Positions 1-5,681 of a stretch of 6,833 nucleotides of DNA are shown here, piece after piece (position 1 is the first letter of the stretch; every line of letters begins with the position of its first letter). The stretch comes from JAHEFT01 sp964443145. GTDB lineage: Bacteria; Pseudomonadota; Gammaproteobacteria; Xanthomonadales; SZUA-36. Under the pieces are notes generated by a model that was not told where the DNA came from, searched no databases, and was given only the letters and a program-made list of their open reading frames with translations. Position numbers and translations under genes: made by a program. The stretch lies in assembly GCA_964443145.1 (NCBI GenBank), contig CAYUBS010000143.1, positions 1 to 6,833 on the forward strand. Reading direction: 5' to 3'.

Positions 1-43
1 ATCAAGGTCGTCTGTGGCACGATGATTGGATACTATCTACCAG

Positions 44-1234
44 ATGAAACGCCTTCCTCTTCTACTGCTGGCACTGATGGCCGCGTTGTTTTTCCTGACG
101 CTGGGCCGGCCGGAGGCGTGGGCCGGCTGGGTGCACGCTTTTGCCGAGGCCGGCATGGTGGGGGCCTTTGCTGACTGGTTCGCGGTGGTGGCGCTGTTTC
201 GCCACCCGATGGGTATCCCGATTCCACATACGGCCATCATTCCGCGGCGCAAGAATGAAATCGGCGAGAACCTGGCCGCATTCGTGGCGGAGCATTTCCT
301 GCACCCGGACGTGGTCCGGGCCAAATTGCAGACCGCTAACCTGGCCAGTAAAACCGCCAAGTGGCTGGATTCGCCAGCCGGGCATGATCGCGTGCTCGAC
401 CTCGGGCTGCGCATGGTCCGCTGGCTGCTGGGGGCTTTTCACGAGGAGCGGGTTCGCAGCTTCATCGGCCGGGTTGGCAGCCGACAACTGGCCAAAGTGG
501 AGCTGGCCCCGTTACTGGGACGCACGCTGGACTGGATGATTGAGGACGGACGGCACCAGGAAATGTTGACCCAGTCGCTACGCTTTTCCCTGGTGATGCT
601 GCACGACAACCGTGAAATGATTCGGGGCAACGTCCAGCGCGAGAGCCCCTGGTGGGTGCCTGGTTTTGTGGATGACAAGATCGTCGTGCAGATGCTGGAC
701 CGGATCGAGATGCTGTTGCTGGAAATGTCGCTGGATCCGGATCATGCCATGCGCGGTGATTTCAACGCATGGCTGGGGCGCTGGGCGAACGACCTTCAGA
801 ACTCGGCCGAGTACCGTGACTGGGGCCAGCAACTGAAAGAAGGGTTACTCGAAAACCAGGGATTACAGGATTACCTGTTCAGCCTGTGGAGTGATCTGGT
901 CGCCGGCATAGAGTCAGATCTGGAGAACCCCGATTCACAGCTGCGTGAGCAGATGGCCGGGTGGCTGACAGGGCTGGCTGAAGAACTGGAACGGGACGAA
1001 GATATGCAGGGCTGGGTCAACGCCTGGCTGGAGGAACTGGTGGTGTCGGTGGTCGATGAAAATCGTCACTCTATCGCCAGCCTGATTAGCGACACGGTGC
1101 GTAGCTGGGATGCGGCAGACACCAGCAAGCGGATCGAGGATGCGATTGGCCGGGACCTTCAGTTCATCCGTATCAACGGCACCCTGGTGGGTGGGCTGGT
1201 CGGCCTGGTCATCCACGCGATCAAGCTTTGGTAG
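44..1234 (+). CDS. DUF445 family (YjiN-like) membrane-anchored protein
   Basis: A 396-residue protein of the DUF445 family, which includes E. coli YjiN; no biochemical role is established for the family as far as I know. A hydrophobic helix spans about residues 4-20. A second hydrophobic stretch (about 35-52) carries the hallmark ADWFAVVALFRHP at 43-55, followed by PIPHTAIIPRRK at 59-70. A long, mostly hydrophilic helical middle follows. The protein ends with IRINGTLVGGLVGLVIHAI at about 375-393, a typical C-terminal membrane segment of the family. Length is close to the usual ~400 residues, so the gene looks intact. I chose the ATG at 44, which puts MKRL directly before the first helix; an in-frame TTG at 26 would add six residues. 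No good Shine-Dalgarno precedes either start. The stop lies 5 bases from the convergent asparaginase-like gene. Family assignment is confident; function is unknown. Confidence 0.93.
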   Translation: MKRLPLLLLALMAALFFLTLGRPEAWAGWVHAFAEAGMVGAFADWFAVVALFRHPMGIPIPHTAIIPRRKNEIGENLAAFVAEHFLHPDVVRAKLQTANLASKTAKWLDSPAGHDRVLDLGLRMVRWLLGAFHEERVRSFIGRVGSRQLAKVELAPLLGRTLDWMIEDGRHQEMLTQSLRFSLVMLHDNREMIRGNVQRESPWWVPGFVDDKIVVQMLDRIEMLLLEMSLDPDHAMRGDFNAWLGRWANDLQNSAEYRDWGQQLKEGLLENQGLQDYLFSLWSDLVAGIESDLENPDSQLREQMAGWLTGLAEELERDEDMQGWVNAWLEELVVSVVDENRHSIASLISDTVRSWDAADTSKRIEDAIGRDLQFIRINGTLVGGLVGLVIHAIKLW

Positions 1235-1239
1235 GTTGC

Positions 1240-1728
1240 CTAAAGGTGTTCGAATCGGTTTTCCCGACGGTTTTTCCGCACTTCCTCTGGTATCCAGATT
1301 TTGCCATTCATGGCGATATAGACACCCGCCGGAAGGCATTGCACAGAGCCCACTGCACAGCCGATGTTGAAAATCGCGTCGGAATCACGGAAACGTGCCG
1401 GGTTCAGGGCACCGGTCATGACAATGGTTTTGCCTTCGATGTCGCTGAGGATTTTTGCCGTTTCGATCATCGTGTCGGAGCCGTGGGTGATCAGGATATG
1501 GCTGGCGTCCGAGGCTTCGACAGCGGCATGAATCAGGTTTCTCTCTTTTTCGCCGATATGCAGGCTGTCTTTACGCATCAGCGCGCTGACTTCAAACTCG
1601 AAAGCCACGTGCATTGCATGCAGAATCTGGCTGATTTGCGGTTCGCCGATCTGGTAGTCACTCTTATCGTCAAAATAGGTTTTGTCGATGGTGCCGCCAG
1701 TCGTGATGATGAGCAGTTTTGAAATCAT
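1240..1728 (-). CDS. single-domain asparaginase-like protein (N-terminal catalytic domain only)
   Basis: A 162-residue protein matching only the N-terminal domain of the type I/II L-asparaginase family, whose full members have about 330 residues and hydrolyse asparagine to aspartate and ammonia. Visible motifs are TTGGTID at 9-15 (nucleophile Thr13), THGSDTM at 81-87 (second catalytic pair, here Ser84-Asp85 instead of the usual Thr-Asp), TGALNPARFRDSDAIFN at 105-121, and a C-terminal EVRKNRREN whose Lys152 aligns by eye with the catalytic Lys of the DVTKTN motif in E. coli AsnB-type (AnsB) enzymes. The catalytic set is therefore nearly complete while the whole C-terminal domain is missing. 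Stand-alone proteins of this size exist in gammaproteobacteria, so this is probably a natural short form, not a broken gene. There is no signal peptide, so it is likely cytoplasmic. The ATG at 1728 places the first beta strand at the N-terminus; a TTG at 1749 would add seven residues. Substrate is unproven. Confidence 0.88.
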   Translation of the reverse strand: MISKLLIITTGGTIDKTYFDDKSDYQIGEPQISQILHAMHVAFEFEVSALMRKDSLHIGEKERNLIHAAVEASDASHILITHGSDTMIETAKILSDIEGKTIVMTGALNPARFRDSDAIFNIGCAVGSVQCLPAGVYIAMNGKIWIPEEVRKNRRENRFEHL

Positions 1729-1778
1729 TCGCGTAGTATATCCTGCCAAGAGTTTATAAAAGCTGCGGCAATATATAC
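1729..1778. promoter_or_regulatory. short divergent promoter region between the asparaginase-like and large exported-protein genes
   Basis: These 50 bases must hold, or overlap, the start signals for both divergent genes. The palindrome TTTATAAA at 1753-1760 can be read as a -10-like element in either direction. On the minus strand TATACT (1735-1740) is a 5/6 match to the -10 consensus, only six bases from the ATG at 1728. On the plus strand TATATA lies at 1772-1777, just before the GTG. I find no convincing -35 hexamer at proper spacing for any of these and no Shine-Dalgarno for the plus-strand gene. That this is a promoter region is inferred mainly from gene layout. Confidence 0.35.
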
Positions 1779-1883
1779 GTGAAACGCTTCAATTACAAAA
1801 GCCAATTGTTTCGGGCAACCGGATTCGCAGCAGTGTATCCGCTAATCGCTTGCGTTTGCCTGCTGGCTTCCAGTGCTTGGGCA
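1779..1883 (+). other. Sec signal peptide of the large exported protein
   Basis: This segment encodes residues 1-35. The n-region has five basic residues (K2, R3, K7, R12 and none acidic apart from the absence of D/E; four to five positives depending on boundary). The h-region FAAVYPLIACVCLLA is followed by SSAWA, giving Ala at -3 and -1 before Gln36. The two cysteines at 25 and 27 lie within the hydrophobic core, with more hydrophobic residues after them, which argues against lipoprotein processing at Cys25. Confidence 0.82.
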
Positions 1884-4800
1884 CAGGAGACTCCGGCTGC
1901 GGAGTCACAGGCCGAACCAGAACAAGCGATACCCGCTAGCGTAACCGCCGACGAGGCGGACCTGGATACCGGGGAACCCATCCAGGTAGAGCTCCTGCTT
2001 GATGCAGGGGATCTGGATTTCTACGGGCTGGCCCGGCCTGTGCATCTTGCCGTTGGCCTGTCGGACCCGGCTACACGCACCCGGACACTCATCACGATGA
2101 CCGCAGTGGCCCGCTTACTTGAGTACGGCGGTGCCGCCGGACTTTCCGATATCGAGTCAATCAAGGCCCGTTTCCGTGACGAACGGGCCTGGCTTGAGCG
2201 CCTGGCTGCCCGCTATCCGGACCTGCCGGTACGGGGTTCGCAGCTGGATCCTGCTGCCTGGTTCGTCTTACGCGAGCTGGATCAGCACCAATTATCTCCG
2301 GAGCACTCAGTATCACCGCTGGGGCCTGGAGACGGCGATTTACTAAGGCAGTTGTTTGATCGTAGTGATGTTCCGCTGGCGGCGGCAATTCTTCCGGAAG
2401 TTCTGCAACGAATGGAATTTCGATCCATGGAGTTGTGGAGCAGCCTGTTGCAGCTGGTTTCGGTAAACGATGTTTTGCTGGCGGTCGTATCCAGCCTGCA
2501 TGAAGAACTGTTTGCACCCTGGATTACGGCCAGGCCTCCCGTTGTGGTGGAGCTCCGCGTTGTGTCCGGGCTCGCGAACGAAGAGGTGGAAGGTGAGACC
2601 GCGCCGCCTCCCGTTCATGAACAGGCGCTATCCGAATTCGAAGCCCTGGCCTCGTCCACGATGGTATCAGGCCCGACCGACGCGCAGGCGCTGCGGCGAT
2701 TGAGATTCAGCCTGTTGAGTTCCCTGGGCGAACTGGAAGGTACCGACTTGCACGATGCCCGCTATCTATTGGCGCTCGCTGGCGCGGTAGACGGACTGAA
2801 CGAAGGGGATTACCTGGCATTTACTGAGACATTGTTGTGGGTGGTTACAGACCTGCTGTTGAAAGCTGAACCTGACCCCGTGCCCCTTGTAGCGCCGGAA
2901 AGCGATTTGACTCTGGAGCCCGGTCTGGAAGTTGTGGCTGGAGCAGAGCCGGTACCGGGTTCTAAAATGGAATTACAGCCTGTTTCGGCTCAGCTACCTG
3001 TATTGATTCCTGGCCCCGACAACCTGGAAGCCGAACCTGAATCTGATCCACGGTCGCAGATTCCACGGGTGTTGTCAGATTTGCTGCCGCGCCTGTCAAA
3101 TTCATATGCCGGCGGGTTTTCAGCCGTTGACCCTCGTATCAATGCCGCGCTGGCCACGGTTTTCGATGCGGTGCAGTATCTGCAGGGTGAAATGCTGGAG
3201 GCGGGCCGGCTGAGTTCATTGCGGCGGGACATTGCAGATACGATTGCCCAGTTGGTGCTATTGCTCCCGGACATGAACTACTATTTTGACCAGCCGGTAC
3301 GGCGGCGGATTGCTGATGAAATCAACGTGTGCACCAGCATTGCGGCCAATACCGGACGGGTGGGTACCGAAACCCTCAGTCGTGAGCAATTTGACGGTTG
3401 TCTCGATAGCCTGGTTGAAATGGCGGATGTATTGGCGCGCGGGGAGGAGTTGTCAGGCGACTCAGATGGACCGTTTGGTGAGGATCAACTGGCCCGTGAG
3501 TTGATGATGCCGCCGTGGCAGAGAATAAATTTTACGCTGGGTTACCTGCACGAGCGCTTTCCCACCGGGTGTGAGCTGCCTTCGCAACCTCTGCCCAATC
3601 CGCTTGAGTGGTCGGGCCTGGCCACAATGATCACCTGGTTTGCCAGGCAGTCGCCGGTCTATTTCCAGACGCCAGAGAATGAAGCGTTGGTTATGCGCAT
3701 GAGGCGTCAGGGCCTGGAACTGATCCGTGAAATGTCACAGCAGGTTGATTGCATCAGCGGCACCGGCACCGGTATCAACGATCCGGTCGCGCGGGGCCTG
3801 GTGGATTATCACCTGGCATTGGATGAATTGGTGGCCGGCATTCGCGAAGCCGAATTGCAGTTTCGGGAAGAGAGACTGAAAGTGGGGGCGGATGTCGTTC
3901 TGCACGGTGATGCAACGCAAAAAACGGCCTATCGGACCGAGGAATTGATCGTCAACCCTTGTGACCCCGAGCAGGTATGCGAGATGTCGGGCCAGCTTGA
4001 GGCTACCAATGCATTGATCAGCAAGTTCCCGGTGGCTTACCTGATTGCAGATCAAACCGGTCTTGGCCAGATTGAAATCTGTTACCAGAATATGCAGTGG
4101 GTTAACCGAAAGGCAGTGCCGGTGAGGGCCGACGACCCGCATGTTGCGAATTATTTTGGGCAATTGAGTTTCGACGTGGTTGGCCGCTACATGGAAAATG
4201 GCGAGGTCACCGAGGTTTTCGGCTCGAACTTCACCACTCCGGATGAATACCACTACCTGTTTGCAGCGGCTACCCCCGAGGTACAGGAAGACAGCTGCCC
4301 AACCGAGTGGGTCGGCAGCATGATCGTGACTTCACTGAACAGTCCCTTACCGGTCCGGGTTGTCCCCGATCGCCTGACTTACCTGGCCAGTGCAAGGGAA
4401 CGACCGTCGGCAATCATCAATGCAAACTGGGGGCGCGGTGCGCAGTGGCGTGACTGGTTTATCACCGGCGGCGGTGTGACCCCTTATGAATATGAGCCCG
4501 ACTCCGGAATCGAAGGCCGGGTGAATCAACACCTGCAAACCCTTTACCAGGCGGAGCAATCTAAACTGTATGCATCTTTGCTGAGACGGCAATCCCGTGG
4601 CGCTTTTGGCGCGGAATCACTGCGCGACCTGCAAGAGGAATTGACCGTGCGCAAAGCATTGGTGCGGTCTTACATCAGTCTCTTCTATCCTGGATTGATG
4701 CTCGACTCGGACAAGATCCGCGGGTCGCTGGAGGGATATGATGCGCTGCTGGACACGGCCATGTTACGTCGTTTCCGAGAGGCCAATGTGGCTGTATCAT

Positions 4801-5009
4801 CGATTAATAAAGAAGGGCTTGCCCGTCTGGATCAGTTCCAGGCCGACTGGGCGCGTCAGTCTAACGCCGTGCGCAGGTCAGGTTCTATCGCGACCAGTGT
4901 CGCCCATGGCCTGATTCGCCTAAACGCGCTCTATCTTGATTTTTTTGTGCTTCCGGCTGAAGACCAGGACGTTGGCGACAAAAACGACGACCAGCCCGGT
5001 TTGTATTAA
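1779..5009 (+). CDS. large exported protein of unknown function (1076 aa)
   Basis: I do not recognise this protein. It starts at a GTG; the frame is closed upstream by a TAG at 1734-1736 and offers no better start. Residues 1-35 form a classical Sec signal peptide: basic MKRFNYKSQLFR, a hydrophobic core at about 13-30, and a likely cleavage after AWA (35), so the mature protein begins QETPAAES. A lipobox-like LIAC at 22-25 sits inside the core and is less likely to be used. Regions seen: acidic, disordered-looking 36-70; Leu-rich helical-looking 100-360; a Pro/Glu/Val-rich linker 363-425; a second helical region 428-700; a beta-looking section about 700-880; a charged helical section about 910-1055; and an acidic tail. 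There is no membrane segment after the signal. All eight cysteines of the mature part lie between 518 and 840, fitting disulphides outside the cytoplasm. Periplasmic or secreted location is inferred. It has no operon partner. The last 29 codons overlap the opposing DUF2069 gene. Confidence 0.9.
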   Translation: MKRFNYKSQLFRATGFAAVYPLIACVCLLASSAWAQETPAAESQAEPEQAIPASVTADEADLDTGEPIQVELLLDAGDLDFYGLARPVHLAVGLSDPATRTRTLITMTAVARLLEYGGAAGLSDIESIKARFRDERAWLERLAARYPDLPVRGSQLDPAAWFVLRELDQHQLSPEHSVSPLGPGDGDLLRQLFDRSDVPLAAAILPEVLQRMEFRSMELWSSLLQLVSVNDVLLAVVSSLHEELFAPWITARPPVVVELRVVSGLANEEVEGETAPPPVHEQALSEFEALASSTMVSGPTDAQALRRLRFSLLSSLGELEGTDLHDARYLLALAGAVDGLNEGDYLAFTETLLWVVTDLLLKAEPDPVPLVAPESDLTLEPGLEVVAGAEPVPGSKMELQPVSAQLPVLIPGPDNLEAEPESDPRSQIPRVLSDLLPRLSNSYAGGFSAVDPRINAALATVFDAVQYLQGEMLEAGRLSSLRRDIADTIAQLVLLLPDMNYYFDQPVRRRIADEINVCTSIAANTGRVGTETLSREQFDGCLDSLVEMADVLARGEELSGDSDGPFGEDQLARELMMPPWQRINFTLGYLHERFPTGCELPSQPLPNPLEWSGLATMITWFARQSPVYFQTPENEALVMRMRRQGLELIREMSQQVDCISGTGTGINDPVARGLVDYHLALDELVAGIREAELQFREERLKVGADVVLHGDATQKTAYRTEELIVNPCDPEQVCEMSGQLEATNALISKFPVAYLIADQTGLGQIEICYQNMQWVNRKAVPVRADDPHVANYFGQLSFDVVGRYMENGEVTEVFGSNFTTPDEYHYLFAAATPEVQEDSCPTEWVGSMIVTSLNSPLPVRVVPDRLTYLASARERPSAIINANWGRGAQWRDWFITGGGVTPYEYEPDSGIEGRVNQHLQTLYQAEQSKLYASLLRRQSRGAFGAESLRDLQEELTVRKALVRSYISLFYPGLMLDSDKIRGSLEGYDALLDTAMLRRFREANVAVSSINKEGLARLDQFQADWARQSNAVRRSGSIATSVAHGLIRLNALYLDFFVLPAEDQDVGDKNDDQPGLY
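2865..3053 (+). other. Pro/Glu-rich interdomain linker within the large exported protein
   Basis: This segment encodes residues 363-425, which are rich in Pro, Glu, Val, Ala and Ser, with recurring AEP and EP units (AEPDPVP, GAEPVPG, AEPESDP). The composition contrasts with the Leu-rich helical sequence on both sides. It reads as a flexible linker separating an N-terminal module (about 100-360) from a C-terminal, cysteine-containing module (about 428-1055). It is not an exact tandem repeat. Confidence 0.6.
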
Positions 5010-5270
5010 AGCGGGTATTCTCTGCGGCGGATTGCTCCAGGCTTCCATGATTCCGATAAGCAGGTACAGCATGACCAGGTAGCCGGCCCACGTCATGGAT
5101 CGTAGTGAGCCTTCGAGCAGGCCTTTCAGAGGCAGCAGCAATGGCAGCAATGCAACGATAGCAAGCCACCATTTGCCGGCTCCCATGGGCTGCGGCAGCA
5201 GTGCGTGCCAGACCGGTTGCAGGATGACCAGTGCCAGGTAAGCCCCGGTCAGCAGGATACGGCTGTTCAA
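4920..5270 (-). CDS. DUF2069 family four-helix inner-membrane protein
   Basis: A 116-residue predicted inner-membrane protein of the DUF2069 family, whose function is unknown. Four hydrophobic helices are visible at about 5-23, 34-53, 59-77 and 87-104. The family-typical core LLPLLLPLKGLLEG (41-54) is followed by the W-rich MTWAGYLVMLYLLIGIMEAW (59-78). A basic cytoplasmic-looking tail, SRKHKKIKIERV, follows the last helix. The start is a TTG overlapping the arsC stop as TTGA, which indicates translational coupling; the next Met is residue 29, inside the conserved region, so it cannot be the start. In Pseudomonas a DUF2069 gene and arsC flank wrbA; here wrbA is absent and the two genes touch. 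The 3' end overlaps 90 bases of the convergent large gene. Confidence 0.9.
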   Translation of the reverse strand: MNSRILLTGAYLALVILQPVWHALLPQPMGAGKWWLAIVALLPLLLPLKGLLEGSLRSMTWAGYLVMLYLLIGIMEAWSNPPQRIPALIQTGLVVVFVANVLVFSRKHKKIKIERV

Positions 5271-5614
5271 AGGATTTCGAGTACTGATTCCGGCGGTCGG
5301 CCGATCGCTGCCTGGCCGTTGGCTAAAACAATGGGGCGTTCGATCAGTCGTGGACTGGCGACCATGGCGGCAATCAGTTCATCGTCTGAAAGCGCTTCGT
5401 CGGCGAGGCCCTGTTCGCGGTACTCCGCTTCGCTTTTGCGCATCAATTCGCGGGCCGTAAGCCCGAGTTTCTGCAGGATTGAGCCCAGTCCTTTTGCGTC
5501 CGGCGGCGTCTCCAGGTAGAGAGTTATTTCGGGCTCAATGCCTTGCTCTTGCAGCAGGGCCAGCGTGGCACGGGATTTTGAACAGCGCGGATTATGTAAG
5601 ATTTCGATGGTCAT
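5267..5614 (-). CDS. arsC: glutaredoxin-dependent arsenate reductase family protein (YfgD-type ArsC)
   Basis: A 115-residue thioredoxin-fold protein of the ArsC/Spx/YffB superfamily, closest by eye to E. coli YfgD. Characterised ArsC enzymes reduce arsenate to arsenite using glutathione and glutaredoxin. The catalytic motif is HNPRCSKSR at 7-15 with Cys11. Three arginines sit where R773 ArsC has its oxyanion-binding set (60, 94, 107): Arg59 in ELMRK, Arg93 in IERPIV and Arg106 in IGRPPE. Length is that of the short chromosomal form. The ATG at 5614 starts directly before the first strand, with AGAG about nine bases upstream as a weak ribosome site; an ATG at 5683 would add 23 residues the family does not have. 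No arsR, arsB or acr gene is nearby, so a dedicated arsenic-resistance role is not implied by context. It is first in a two-gene unit with the DUF2069 gene. Confidence 0.93.
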   Translation of the reverse strand: MTIEILHNPRCSKSRATLALLQEQGIEPEITLYLETPPDAKGLGSILQKLGLTARELMRKSEAEYREQGLADEALSDDELIAAMVASPRLIERPIVLANGQAAIGRPPESVLEIL

Positions 5615-5644
5615 GCGGGTTCTCTTGGTTAGAATGGTAAGAAT

Positions 5645-5658
5645 TACACCTGAGTGTA
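5645..5658. promoter_or_regulatory. 14-bp palindrome in the arsC-yihY divergent spacer, possible operator
   Basis: TACAC-CTGA-GTGTA is a perfect 5-bp inverted repeat around a 4-base centre. It abuts the extended -10 element proposed for arsC and would cover its predicted transcription start at about 5651, a usual place for a repressor. No T-run follows on either strand, so it is not a terminator. An inverted repeat this short can arise by chance. Confidence 0.3.
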
Positions 5659-5666
5659 TTGTAACA
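5658..5666 (-). promoter_or_regulatory. extended -10 promoter element for arsC and the DUF2069 gene
   Basis: On the minus strand the sequence reads TGTTACAAT. This is the TGn extension plus TACAAT, a 5/6 match to the sigma-70 -10 consensus. It would start transcription near 5651 and give a leader of about 37 bases before the arsC ATG. The -35 position at 17-base spacing (TTCATG) is poor, as is common for extended -10 promoters. It is inferred to drive the two-gene leftward operon. Confidence 0.45.
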
Positions 5667-5681
5667 ACCCGGACGTCTAGC

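Noticed and set aside
37..487. Overlapping minus-strand open frames opposite the DUF445 gene
   Set aside because: They lie opposite strongly conserved DUF445 motifs (ADWFAVVALFRHP region), have atypical Arg/Pro/Ser-rich compositions, and are typical of GC-rich antisense frames.
1255..1275. Possible intrinsic terminator for the DUF445 gene: TCGG-TTTTC-CCGA followed by a T-run at 1271-1275
   Set aside because: The stem is only 4 bp and the T-run is offset by three bases. It lies inside the coding sequence of the opposing gene, so it is too weak to call.
1228..1722. A 164-codon plus-strand open frame across the asparaginase-like gene
   Set aside because: It is an in-register mirror of the asparaginase-like gene, which has clear family motifs on the other strand. 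Its own translation has no recognisable motif.
1842..1859. Lipoprotein lipobox (LIAC with Cys25) in the large exported protein
   Set aside because: The hydrophobic core continues past Cys25 and ends in a good AWA signal peptidase I site at 33-35, so ordinary cleavage is more likely than lipidation.
3735..4253. A 172-codon minus-strand open frame inside the large exported-protein gene
   Set aside because: It is again in antisense codon register with the covering gene, with no motif and no visible start signals, so it is best explained as a shadow.
5267..5614. Arsenic-resistance operon
   Set aside because: Only the YfgD-type arsC is present. No arsR regulator, arsB/acr3 efflux gene or arsA is visible, and this chromosomal form commonly occurs outside ars operons.
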